DNA from: Thermoanaerobaculia bacterium
GTDB taxonomy: Bacteria; Acidobacteriota; Thermoanaerobaculia; Multivoradales; J023
NCBI GenBank assembly: GCA_030431255.1
Contig: JAUIJL010000007.1
Coordinates: forward strand, 124,001-188,000
DNA: 64,000 nt
Direction of reading: 5' to 3'
The notes below the pieces were generated by a model. The model was not told where the DNA came from. It saw only the letters and a program-made list of their open reading frames with translations, and did no database searches. The translations under genes were made by a program, and so were the position numbers. Positions 35,448-44,297 of the stretch are shown here, piece after piece. Position 1 is the stretch's first letter, and every line of letters begins with the position of its first letter.

Positions 35448-38105
35448 ATGAGTGGCTTGACTTCTTATACTTTCGCCCATTCGGAGTACTACGAAACCAT
35501 TTCCCGCTACCAGGGAACCTCCTACTTCGTCGATCGCGTGACCCCGCTCCTGCCCGAAGGTTGGTCACTCGGCCGCTATCAAATCTGGCTCGCCACCACT
35601 TACAAGCCGGCCGACGATCTGCTCGGCGAGCAAGGCTTCAAAATCCATATCTCCGGCACGCCCTCCACCGCCCTCGAATTGATCGACCTGGTGGTCCCCG
35701 CCTGTGTGGAAGAGAACACCACCTTCAAATTGGTGGCGGATCCCGCTTTGTTGAGCATGGTTTGCTCCAAAAGCTACCACCGCGGCGGCTCGGGAAAATT
35801 CTTTACGATCTACCCGCCGGACATGGACACCTTCAAACGTCTGATCGAGAAAATTTACCAACGCACCCAGCACCTCGACGGTGCTTATATTCTTTCGGAT
35901 CGGCGTTATAAAGATTCTAAGGTCGTCTTCTACCGCTACGGCGGCATCCTGCCCCACAACAATCTCAAGGCCGACGGCACCAAAACCGCTATTTTCATGC
36001 GCCCCGACGGCAAGGGCATCTTCGTCGACGACCGGAACCCCTTCTTCACCCTGCCGGATTGGGTCGAGGATCCGTTCCCTCAATCCGAGGAGGAGCAAGG
36101 CTCCGGGCTGCTCAACGAGCGCTACGAGGTTCGCGACGTGCTCGGATTTTCCAACTCCGGCGGCGTGTACAAGGCCTGGGACACCCGCGACGAGCGCGAG
36201 GTGGTGATCAAGGAAGCCCGCCCCAACACCGCGCCCTGGTACTTCGACGACAAAATGCTCGACGCCCAAGCTCTGCTGGAAAACGAGTGGCTGATTTTGA
36301 GCAAGCTCAAGGACGTGGATTTCACCGCCGAGCCGATCGAGATCTTCAGCGAGTGGGAGCACACCTTCTTGGTCCAAGAAATGCTGCCCGGTCTGCCGTT
36401 GACCAACTACCGCGCCAGCGATGATCTGCGGCTGCTGCCGTTCTATGAAGGCCGCGGCATGGTGGAGAACTTCTGCGACAAATTCCACACCTTGGCGACC
36501 CGCCTGATGGCTTGTCTCAAGACCTTCCACGATCGGGGCATCCTGCTGGGCGACCTCTCCCCCAACAACATCCTGATCGACAAGGAGACCCTCGAGGTCC
36601 GTTTCATCGATTTCGAAAGCGCCTGGGATCAGAACCGTGGCGACGAGATCGGCCGGCTCTCCACCATCTGGTCGACCCCGGGTTATCGCACCGCCGAGCG
36701 CAACAAGCGCAAGAACGTGTCCGCGGCGGACGATTACTACGCCCTGGGCATGGCGCTCTACAGCATGATGCTGCCGATCCAAGGGGTCTTCGAGCTGGTA
36801 CCCGAGGCGAGGGAGCGGTTCATCGATCGCATCTCCTCCTTGGTGGGCCTTCCCGAAGAGGTGCATCAGGTGATTTTCGCCTTGGCGGAGAACCGTCCCG
36901 AGGACGCCGAGCAGGTGCTGGCTGATTGGGATCCCAACGCCGAGCCGTCCAAGCCTTGGGCGGATTCCTCACCCTTGCTCGCCGAGCTGCCCGAGCTGAC
37001 CTCGAGCATCGCCGACCACCTGCTGGCCACCTACGACGTGGAGCGCAAGGATCGCCTGTGGCCGTCGGATTTCGCGGTCTTCAGCACCAATCCCCTGAAC
37101 GTCGCCTATGGCGCCTGCGGCATCGCCACGTTCCTCCAGCAGTATCAAGGCCAGGTGCCCGAAGCGGTGGAGAAGTGGCTGCTCGACCGGCCGATGTCCA
37201 ACAAAGACATGCCCCCGGGCCTCTACGTGGGCGCCGCCGGCGTGGCCTGGACCTTGTTGGAGATGGGTCACGAGGATCGTGCCCTCGAGCTGATGCATCG
37301 CTCCTACACCTCGCCCCTGGTCACCGAGGAGAACGACATCCTGCACGGTGCCGCCGGTTGGGTGCTCGCCGCTGCCCGCGTGTTCGCCGCCACCGGCGAT
37401 CAAGACCTGCTCGCCGAAGCCACGGTGCTCGGTGACGTGTTGGTGAGCCGGGCGGTCCAACAGGACGTGGGCATCGCCTGGCCCGACGACGAAGGCAAGA
37501 TTCATCACGGTTTCGCCCACGGCACCAGCGGCATCGCTTACGCCCTGCTGCGGCTTCACCTTGCCGGTGGCGAGGCGCGATTCCTCGAAGCGGCCCGCGC
37601 GGGCATGGACTTCGAGATCAGCAGCGCCATCGAGCGCGAGGAAGGCCCGGTGTGGGGCAACCACGTGGGCAGCAAGCTGATCTCCCCCTATTGGTCCCAA
37701 GGCGCCGCCGGCGTCGGCACCGCGGCGATCCGCTTTGCCACCTTGCTCGGCGACGACACCTACATGGACTTCGCCCGTCGGGTCGCCGATTCGGCCCACT
37801 ACCAAATCACCGCTTGGCCCGGTCTCTTCGACGGCGTCGCCGGATTGGGCGAGCTGATGGTCGATCTCTTTCAGGCCACCGGTGACGAGGTCTACCGCCA
37901 ACGGGCTTTGGAAATGGCGGAAAGCGCTCTCTGTTATCGCAGCGAGAAAGAAGAAGGTCTCGCATTCCCTGGTCGTTACCTGCTGCGCTTGAGCACCGAT
38001 TTGGCACACGGCTCCGCGGGTATCGGCATGTTCTTTCACCGTCTCAGCCAAGGTGGCCCCCGGGCCTTCCACGATTGGCAAGAGCAAACCTCCGAGGAAA
38101 AATAA
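35448..38105 (+). CDS. lanKC: Class III lanthipeptide synthetase LanKC
   Basis: 885 residues with three domains. The N-terminal phospho-Ser/Thr lyase part has YQIWLATTYKP, FKIHISGTPST and HRGGSGKFFTIYP, matching the RamC/LabKC N-domain, with ILSDRR and RYGG further on. The kinase domain (about 225-500) has the Gly-rich loop GFSNSGGVY, the Lys in VVIKEA, GDLSPNN and IDFES (DFE in place of DFG). The LanC-like cyclase (about 510-885) has HHGFAHGTSG, YWSQGAAG and DLAHGSAG, where the usual zinc ligands Cys and Cys-His of LanC are absent. That absence identifies class III, not class IV. It dehydrates Ser and cyclises onto Cys. ACGGAG precedes the ATG. Confidence 0.95.
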   Translation: MSGLTSYTFAHSEYYETISRYQGTSYFVDRVTPLLPEGWSLGRYQIWLATTYKPADDLLGEQGFKIHISGTPSTALELIDLVVPACVEENTTFKLVADPALLSMVCSKSYHRGGSGKFFTIYPPDMDTFKRLIEKIYQRTQHLDGAYILSDRRYKDSKVVFYRYGGILPHNNLKADGTKTAIFMRPDGKGIFVDDRNPFFTLPDWVEDPFPQSEEEQGSGLLNERYEVRDVLGFSNSGGVYKAWDTRDEREVVIKEARPNTAPWYFDDKMLDAQALLENEWLILSKLKDVDFTAEPIEIFSEWEHTFLVQEMLPGLPLTNYRASDDLRLLPFYEGRGMVENFCDKFHTLATRLMACLKTFHDRGILLGDLSPNNILIDKETLEVRFIDFESAWDQNRGDEIGRLSTIWSTPGYRTAERNKRKNVSAADDYYALGMALYSMMLPIQGVFELVPEARERFIDRISSLVGLPEEVHQVIFALAENRPEDAEQVLADWDPNAEPSKPWADSSPLLAELPELTSSIADHLLATYDVERKDRLWPSDFAVFSTNPLNVAYGACGIATFLQQYQGQVPEAVEKWLLDRPMSNKDMPPGLYVGAAGVAWTLLEMGHEDRALELMHRSYTSPLVTEENDILHGAAGWVLAAARVFAATGDQDLLAEATVLGDVLVSRAVQQDVGIAWPDDEGKIHHGFAHGTSGIAYALLRLHLAGGEARFLEAARAGMDFEISSAIEREEGPVWGNHVGSKLISPYWSQGAAGVGTAAIRFATLLGDDTYMDFARRVADSAHYQITAWPGLFDGVAGLGELMVDLFQATGDEVYRQRALEMAESALCYRSEKEEGLAFPGRYLLRLSTDLAHGSAGIGMFFHRLSQGGPRAFHDWQEQTSEEK

Positions 38106-38107
38106 TC

Positions 38108-39712
38108 ATGAGCTCGGTATGGCGCCTTCTAGGTCGCTGCTTCGTCTGGCTAAGGCCCCATTGGAAACTCTTCGGAGCCCTGCTTCTGGTGGTCACCCTC
38201 CAGGCATTGATGAGCGGCGTCGCGGAACCCCTGATCACCCAGAACATGATCGACAGTCTCAGCCAACGGGACGTGACGACCTTCCTCTGGCTGGCAGGTT
38301 TTGCCATCGCCATCGCCACCGCCACACGGCTCACCTCGTTGGTCGGTGACATCGGCAATCAAAAACTCAACAACAAGCTGTGGTCGAGCTTCACCTTGGA
38401 AGCCACCAAGGCTTTCTACAACAAGCCCCACCGGGACATCGCCAAGCAGGAGAAGGGTTACCACGTCTCCCGGCTCTACGACGAGCCCAAGCGGCTGACC
38501 ACGGTGGTCGACTTGGCCCTCGACGGGGTCGTCGCCGCGGTCACCTGCATCGGCGCCCTGGCGGTCTGCCTGTGGCTCTCTTGGAAGGTGATGTTGGTGC
38601 TGTCGATCATCGTGCCGACCTTGCTCTTCCTAGCGGAGCGCTTCGGCAACCAGATTCGCGACGTCACCTCCAGGGGGCACGAGAGCGAGGCTCAGCTGCG
38701 GGCCACCTTCGGCCGCGCGGTCGACAGCCACCGCAACGTGCAGCTCTACGGCTTGCGCCACCGGGTGATGAATCGCCTGCGGGACATGCTCGGCAAACAC
38801 CTCGAGATCGTGCTCTCCACCACCCGGGTGTCCTCGCGATACCAAACCACCAGCGGCGTGATGCTGGCCTACGCGGAGGTCGCGGTGCTGATCGGAGTGG
38901 GCGTTCAGGTGCTCTACGGTCAGCTGTCGATCGGTGGCATGTTCGGCTTCACCCAGGCCTATTGGCGTGTGGTGCAGGGGGTGCGAAGCCTGGCGATTCT
39001 GGTTCCCCAGCTGGCGTCCTTGTCAGCGGTGGCCGATCGCTTCGAGGACCTGGTGAAAGACCAACCGTCCGGCGCCAACTATTCCCCCGACGGCAACGTC
39101 GCCCTTCGGTCGGTGGAGTTCAGCCACAACGACCGCCCTCTGCTGCGCAGGATCGACGTCTCCGTCGACAAGGGCGAGCGGGTGCTGATCACCGGCGCCA
39201 ACGGCACGGGCAAATCCACCTTGCTGCACCTGATGGTCGGTCTGTTGGAGCCGCGCCAGGGCACCGCCGAGACCCCGAGAGTGGAGAACGTCAGTGCCAT
39301 GTTGCTGCCCTTCGCCTTCATCCCCGGCGATCTCAGCGACCAATTGGCGATCGACGAGCGCGCCCCGGGTGTGGTGAGCAAGATCGAGGCCCTGGCCAAG
39401 AAGCTGGGCATGGAGGATCGCTGGCAGGAAGATCCGGCCAATTTCTCGGAAGGTGAGAAGAAGAAGGCTCAGGTGCTCATGACCTTGAGCAAAGAAGCCG
39501 ACTTCTACGTCTTCGACGAGCCGTTGGCCAACATCGATCCAGAGACCAAGGACTCGATCCTGGAGACCATCCTCTCCCTCGATTCCGACAAGGCGGTCAT
39601 CGTCATCCTGCACGGCGACCACAGTCTTTACGAGCATTTCGATCGACAGCTCCAACTTCGCGACGGCGCGATTTTCGAGCTTCAACACGCGCTCCCCGCT
39701 GCGGGCGGCTGA
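38108..39712 (+). CDS. ABC exporter of the lanthipeptide cluster (LanT-like)
   Basis: 534 residues with an N-terminal ABC exporter membrane domain (six helices) and a C-terminal ATPase: Walker A ITGANGTGKSTLLHL, signature FSEGEKKKA (modified from LSGGQ), Walker B FYVFDEPLANIDP. There is no N-terminal C39 peptidase domain, so leader removal must be done by another protein. Its ATG lies two bases after the lanKC stop, showing tight coupling. It probably exports the modified peptide across the inner membrane. Confidence 0.92.
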   Translation: MSSVWRLLGRCFVWLRPHWKLFGALLLVVTLQALMSGVAEPLITQNMIDSLSQRDVTTFLWLAGFAIAIATATRLTSLVGDIGNQKLNNKLWSSFTLEATKAFYNKPHRDIAKQEKGYHVSRLYDEPKRLTTVVDLALDGVVAAVTCIGALAVCLWLSWKVMLVLSIIVPTLLFLAERFGNQIRDVTSRGHESEAQLRATFGRAVDSHRNVQLYGLRHRVMNRLRDMLGKHLEIVLSTTRVSSRYQTTSGVMLAYAEVAVLIGVGVQVLYGQLSIGGMFGFTQAYWRVVQGVRSLAILVPQLASLSAVADRFEDLVKDQPSGANYSPDGNVALRSVEFSHNDRPLLRRIDVSVDKGERVLITGANGTGKSTLLHLMVGLLEPRQGTAETPRVENVSAMLLPFAFIPGDLSDQLAIDERAPGVVSKIEALAKKLGMEDRWQEDPANFSEGEKKKAQVLMTLSKEADFYVFDEPLANIDPETKDSILETILSLDSDKAVIVILHGDHSLYEHFDRQLQLRDGAIFELQHALPAAGG

Positions 39713-39731
39713 GCGGGCAAGGAGCAACATC

Positions 39732-42128
39732 ATGTTCACGCACTACCTCAGCGCCGCCTGGCGCAGCTTGAAACGGGATCGCGCCTACGCCGCGATCAAC
39801 CTTGCGGGGCTCTCGGTCGGCATGGCGGTCGCTCTCTTGATCGGCCTCTACGTGGTCGACGAGATGAGCTACGACCGCTGGTCTCCCGAGGCCGAGCGCA
39901 CCGCGCGCATCGTGTTGGATTGGCGAGTGGGCGAGCGCGACGTGCACGCTCCCTTGTCGCCGGGACCCCTGGCAGACACCTTGAAAGAGCGTCTGACGGG
40001 CGTCGAGGCGGTCTCGCGCATCAACACCACCGAGCAGATCGTACGAGCGGGAGAGGAACGTCACCACGAGAAGCAGGTGTTCTGGGTAGACGCCAACTTC
40101 TTCGAGTTCTTCTCCCTGCCGCTGAACGGCGCCGAGGCCTCCGAGGTCCTGGCCCAGCCCGATCGCGTGGTGCTCTCGCCCCGGGCGGCGATCAAATATT
40201 TCGGCACCGAGCAGGCGATCGGCAAGGTGTTGAGCATCGAGGAACGCCCCTACACCGTGGCCGCCATCTCCGACCTGGGGGATCGCAATCTGCATTTCTC
40301 CTACGACGTGGTGGCGCCGCTCGCGGCCCGCACCCGCGGCCCGTGGATCGACACTTGGTTGGCCTTCAACATCTACACCTACTTCCGGCGAGCGCCCCAA
40401 AGCTCGTTCGAGCAGGTGGAGGCCGGCTTGGCCGGCCTGGTGAGCCAGGAGCTGCTGCCCCGGCTGATGGACGCCATGGGTCGCGAGCAGGAGGAGTTCC
40501 TCTCCTCCGGCGGCAACTTCCGCTTCAATGTGCAGCCGGTGCGAGACATCCACCTGCACAGCAGCTTGGAGCACGAGCTCGGCCAGAACGGTGACGCCCG
40601 ACAGGTTTACGTGCTGCTGTCGTTGGCCCTGGCGGTCCTGCTGATCGCCAGCATCAACTACATCAACATGGCGACCGCCCGGGCGACCCGCCGGGGTCTC
40701 GAGGTGGGGTTGCGCAAATGCTTGGGGGCCGAGCGCTCCCAGGTGCGCTGGCAATTCCTGATCGAGGCCGGCTTGGTGAGCGCGACCGCGATCCTGGTGG
40801 CTGTCGGCTTGGTGGTGGCGGCGCTGCCCTCGTTCAACCAGCTGATGTCCAAGGATCTCACCGCGTCCGGTTTGGCCCAACCCGCGATGTTGGCCACCCT
40901 GCTGGCCCTCTTCCTGGGCTCAGCGGCGGCCTCCGGCCTCTATCCGGCGTTCGTCATGGCGCGCTTCCGTCCCCTGGACATGGTCCGCCGTCGCTTCTAC
41001 CGCGGCCGTGAAGGCTGGCGTCTGCGGGCGGCTCTCGTGACCTTCCAATTCGCCGTCGGCGTGTTGATGATCATCGCTTCGCTGACCATCTTCCGCCAGA
41101 TCGACTTCTTGCTCGACAAGGATCTCGGCTTTCAGCCGGAGAACGTCGTGGTGGTCGAGAACATCGACAACCTGGGCGATGGCTGGCTGGGTCTGAAGCA
41201 AGACGTGCTCAAGGCCGAAGGGGTCGTCGCGGCCTCCGGTGCCAGCGGCCTGCCCGGCCATTGGATCCGCGAGGTCTACTTCGTCGGCGAGGGCGGACGG
41301 GAAGAGACCCAGACCAGCTGGTTGGTGAGTGTCGACCCGGACTTCTTCGACACCCTGGGCATCGAGCTCAGCGCCGGTCGTCGCTTCGAGCAAGACGAGC
41401 CCGCCAGCGGTGTGGCCTACATCGACCGCCTGGCGGCCGACCTGCTGGGCACCGGTGATCCCCTGGGCCAACAGCTCGACGTGATGACCATCCCGCGCTA
41501 TCCGACGGTGGTCGGCACCTTCGAGGGAGTCCACCTCGCGCCCTTGCACCAAGGCATGCGCCCGACGGTGATCCGTCCACTGACCGAGCATCCGAAGTAC
41601 CTGGCGATCCGGGTCACCGACGAGCAGGCCTCCCAGGTGTTGCCGCGGATTCAAAGCGCTTGGCGTCGACACGCTCCCGAGCAACCGTTCCAAGCCACCT
41701 GGCTGGAGGACGACATCGCCGCCTTCTACGCCGACGAAAGCCAAACCGCCTCCCTCGCCACCGGCGCTGCCCTGCTTGCGATCTTCATCGCCTGCATCGG
41801 GGTGCTCGGCCTGGGCGCCTTCACCGTCGAGCAACGGACCAAGGAAATCGGGGTGCGCAAAGTGCTCGGGGCTTCGGCGCCCAGCATCGCCGCCCTGGTG
41901 ACCAAGGACTTCGTGGTGCTGATGGGCATCGCGGTGCTGATCGCCACTCCGCTCGGATGGTGGTTGATGACCCGCTGGTTGCAGGACTTCGCCTACCGCA
42001 TCTCCCTCGGACCGACGATCTTCGTCTCCGCCGCCCTGTTGGCCCTCGGCATTGCGGTCACCAGCATCTCCGCTCAGGCCCTACGCGCCGCCCGCCTCCG
42101 GCCGGCCCGCAGCCTGCGCTACGAATAA
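39732..42128 (+). CDS. FtsX/MacB-type ABC permease
   Basis: 798 residues with two FtsX-like membrane blocks and two MacB-type periplasmic domains: the first helix is in AYAAINLAGLSVGMAVALLIGLYV, three helices sit around 300-420, and the last block ends in ALRAARLRPARSLRYE. It is the membrane part of the MacAB-type set whose adaptor and ATPase genes follow. AAGGAG precedes the ATG. It may export or detoxify the mature peptide or carry it past the outer membrane. Confidence 0.92.
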   Translation: MFTHYLSAAWRSLKRDRAYAAINLAGLSVGMAVALLIGLYVVDEMSYDRWSPEAERTARIVLDWRVGERDVHAPLSPGPLADTLKERLTGVEAVSRINTTEQIVRAGEERHHEKQVFWVDANFFEFFSLPLNGAEASEVLAQPDRVVLSPRAAIKYFGTEQAIGKVLSIEERPYTVAAISDLGDRNLHFSYDVVAPLAARTRGPWIDTWLAFNIYTYFRRAPQSSFEQVEAGLAGLVSQELLPRLMDAMGREQEEFLSSGGNFRFNVQPVRDIHLHSSLEHELGQNGDARQVYVLLSLALAVLLIASINYINMATARATRRGLEVGLRKCLGAERSQVRWQFLIEAGLVSATAILVAVGLVVAALPSFNQLMSKDLTASGLAQPAMLATLLALFLGSAAASGLYPAFVMARFRPLDMVRRRFYRGREGWRLRAALVTFQFAVGVLMIIASLTIFRQIDFLLDKDLGFQPENVVVVENIDNLGDGWLGLKQDVLKAEGVVAASGASGLPGHWIREVYFVGEGGREETQTSWLVSVDPDFFDTLGIELSAGRRFEQDEPASGVAYIDRLAADLLGTGDPLGQQLDVMTIPRYPTVVGTFEGVHLAPLHQGMRPTVIRPLTEHPKYLAIRVTDEQASQVLPRIQSAWRRHAPEQPFQATWLEDDIAAFYADESQTASLATGAALLAIFIACIGVLGLGAFTVEQRTKEIGVRKVLGASAPSIAALVTKDFVVLMGIAVLIATPLGWWLMTRWLQDFAYRISLGPTIFVSAALLALGIAVTSISAQALRAARLRPARSLRYE

Positions 42129-42158
42129 TTCATCCACGACGAACCCAAGGTGAGCATC

Positions 42159-43472
42159 ATGAAACCCCAAATCTCAGAGTCTCAACACACCGAGACCACC
42201 GCCGGGCTCTCCGGAGCGGGCATGGATCGTGTGGTTGAAAAACCGGGCTTGACCCTCGGCAAAAAGGCCTTGATCGCCCTCGCCCTCATCGTTTTGGTGG
42301 GCGGCAGCTACTCCCTCTTCGCCGGCACCACCACCGACTCCTTGCGGGTCGAGTGGGACCGCCTGACCGTGGCCGAGGTGATCGAAGGCAACTTCGAGGA
42401 ATACATCTTGGTCAGCGGCGTGGCTCAGCCCCGGCAGTCGATCTTCCTCGACGTGGTGGTCGGCGGACGGGTGGAGGAGGTCATGGTCCGCGAAGGCGAG
42501 ACCGTGGTCGAAGGCCAACCGCTCCTGCGCCTGGTCAACAACGATCTGCAGCTGCGGCTGCTGAGCGCCGAGACCCAGCGCATCGAGCAGGTGCATCAGC
42601 TGGAGGACTTCCGCTCTCGAATCAAACGGGAATCCCTGGAACGGCGCCAAGAGCTGTCGGACATGGACTACCAAATCAAACGGCTGGAACGCCAGGATCG
42701 TCGCAATCAAGTGCTGCTCGACGAGCAATTGCTTGCCCAGCAGGATTTCGAGGCCACCCGCGACGAGCTCGAGTTCTACCGTCGGCAGCGGGAATTGACC
42801 CTGGAGAGCTTCGAGCAAGACTCCTTGCGGTCGGAGACCCAGCTGCAACAGATGGAAGCAAGCCTGAAATCCATGGAAGAGAACAGCGCGGTGACCCGCC
42901 GGATTCTCGACAGCTTGGTGGTTCGCGCGCCCATGAGCGGTCAGCTGACGGCCCTCGACGCCCAACCCGGTCAGCTGCTCAGCTCCGGCAAACCCCTCGG
43001 CCAGATCGACGCGGTCGACGGCGGCTTCCGAGTGCGGGCGCAAATTGACGAGTACTACATCGATCGGGTGGCCGTGGGTCAAACCGCGCGCCTCGAGGAT
43101 CGCGGCGAGACCGGCGCCGAGGTCACGGTCCGACGCATCTTCCCGGAAGTCAGCGAGGGCAAATTCGAGGTCGAGCTCGACTTCGCCGGTGACTCCCCCG
43201 AAGGCTTGCGTCGGGGCCAGACCGTGCGTTGTCGCTTGCAGCTGGGCGGCACCCACGACGCCCTGCTGGTGCCCCGGGATCGCTTCTACCACCAAACCGG
43301 AGGCCATTGGATCTACGTGGTGTCGGGCAATCACGCGGAGCGACGGGATATCCGCCTAGGTCGCCGCAACCCCGAGCACTTCGAGGTGCTCGACGGCCTA
43401 GCCCCCGGTGAGCAAGTCGTGATCTCCGGCTACGAGGATTTCGGCAACGCCGTCCGACTGGTCGCCCGATGA
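42159..43472 (+). CDS. HlyD/MacA-like membrane fusion adaptor
   Basis: 437 residues: a cytoplasmic start, one membrane helix (ALIALALIVLVGGSYSLFAG), a lipoyl/barrel-sandwich half-motif (VEEVMVREGETVVEGQPLLRL), a long coiled-coil hairpin (ERRQELSDMDYQIKRLERQ and on), the second lipoyl half (RAPMSGQLTALDAQPGQLL), and beta-barrel and membrane-proximal domains. It links the inner-membrane pump to an outer-membrane channel. I prefer the ATG at 42159, which has AAGGTG upstream, to the GTG at 42150. No TolC-like gene lies in the cluster. Confidence 0.92.
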   Translation: MKPQISESQHTETTAGLSGAGMDRVVEKPGLTLGKKALIALALIVLVGGSYSLFAGTTTDSLRVEWDRLTVAEVIEGNFEEYILVSGVAQPRQSIFLDVVVGGRVEEVMVREGETVVEGQPLLRLVNNDLQLRLLSAETQRIEQVHQLEDFRSRIKRESLERRQELSDMDYQIKRLERQDRRNQVLLDEQLLAQQDFEATRDELEFYRRQRELTLESFEQDSLRSETQLQQMEASLKSMEENSAVTRRILDSLVVRAPMSGQLTALDAQPGQLLSSGKPLGQIDAVDGGFRVRAQIDEYYIDRVAVGQTARLEDRGETGAEVTVRRIFPEVSEGKFEVELDFAGDSPEGLRRGQTVRCRLQLGGTHDALLVPRDRFYHQTGGHWIYVVSGNHAERRDIRLGRRNPEHFEVLDGLAPGEQVVISGYEDFGNAVRLVAR

Positions 43473-43528
43473 AGCACGATCTCAACTAAAGATTTCTCAG
43501 ATCCAACCACCTTAACTGGAGCTTCGAA

Positions 43529-44233
43529 ATGACCCAAGACACCCTGATCCGCTTGACCCAAGTCCACAAAACGTTCCTCACCGGCAACGTGGAAACCCGC
43601 GCCCTCGACGGCGTCGACCTCGACATCCAACGGGGCGAGCTCGTCGCCATCATGGGCCCGTCGGGCTGCGGCAAGTCCACCTTGCTCAACACCCTCGGCC
43701 TGCTCGACTCGCCGTCCACCGGCAGCTACCGCTTCGGCGAGCACGAGGTGGCGGGATTGTCGGAAACCCAGCTCACCCGGCTGCGCAAAGGCAACATCGG
43801 CTTTGTGTTCCAGAGCTTCAACCTGATCGACGAGCTGACCGTCGCCGAGAACGTCGAGCTACCCCTGCATTATCTCGGCGTCTCCAAAGCGGAGCGCAAA
43901 AAGAAAGTCGCCGTCGCTCTCGAGCGGGTCGGCGTCGCCCATCGCGCCGACCACTACCCGCAGCAGCTCTCCGGCGGTCAACAACAACGCGTCGCCGTCG
44001 CCCGCGCCGTGGTCACCCAGCCGAAAGTCCTGCTCGCCGACGAGCCCACCGGTAACCTCGATTCCCACCACGGCCGGGAGATCATGGAGCTATTGAAAGA
44101 GCTCAACGAGGCGGGCACCACCATCATCATGGTCACCCACTCCGAATCCGACGCTCAATACAGCGATCGCATCCTGCGCCTGCTCGACGGGCGGCTGATC
44201 GAGTCGGAGACCGTGCGACGCATCGCCGCTTGA
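43529..44233 (+). CDS. MacB-like ABC transporter ATPase
   Basis: 234 residues. Walker A GPSGCGKS (about 43-50), Q-loop FVFQSFNL, signature LSGGQQQR, Walker B VLLADEPTGNLDS and the switch His in MVTHS are all standard, and the sequence matches the LolD/MacB group. It drives the FtsX-type permease encoded two genes before. It is the last gene of the lanthipeptide cluster and is followed by a strong terminator. Confidence 0.95.
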   Translation: MTQDTLIRLTQVHKTFLTGNVETRALDGVDLDIQRGELVAIMGPSGCGKSTLLNTLGLLDSPSTGSYRFGEHEVAGLSETQLTRLRKGNIGFVFQSFNLIDELTVAENVELPLHYLGVSKAERKKKVAVALERVGVAHRADHYPQQLSGGQQQRVAVARAVVTQPKVLLADEPTGNLDSHHGREIMELLKELNEAGTTIIMVTHSESDAQYSDRILRLLDGRLIESETVRRIAA

Positions 44234-44252
44234 TCCAGCGTCCCGCACCAGC

Positions 44253-44286
44253 AAAAAAGCCGCACCCTCACCGGTGCGGCTTTTTT
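44253..44286 (+). terminator. Rho-independent terminator closing the lanthipeptide cluster
   Basis: AAAAAAGCCGCACC at 44253-44266 pairs perfectly with GGTGCGGCTTTTTT at 44273-44286 around a six-base loop. The T run ends the transcript on the plus strand, and the mirror poly-A arm gives a T run for minus-strand transcripts of the HNH/giant operon as well. Confidence 0.92.
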
Positions 44287-44297
44287 GTCGTCTAGAT

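Noticed and set aside
35565-38087. Two long antisense frames opposite lanKC
   Set aside because: LanKC domains are complete on the plus strand; the antisense frames have no start signals or motifs.
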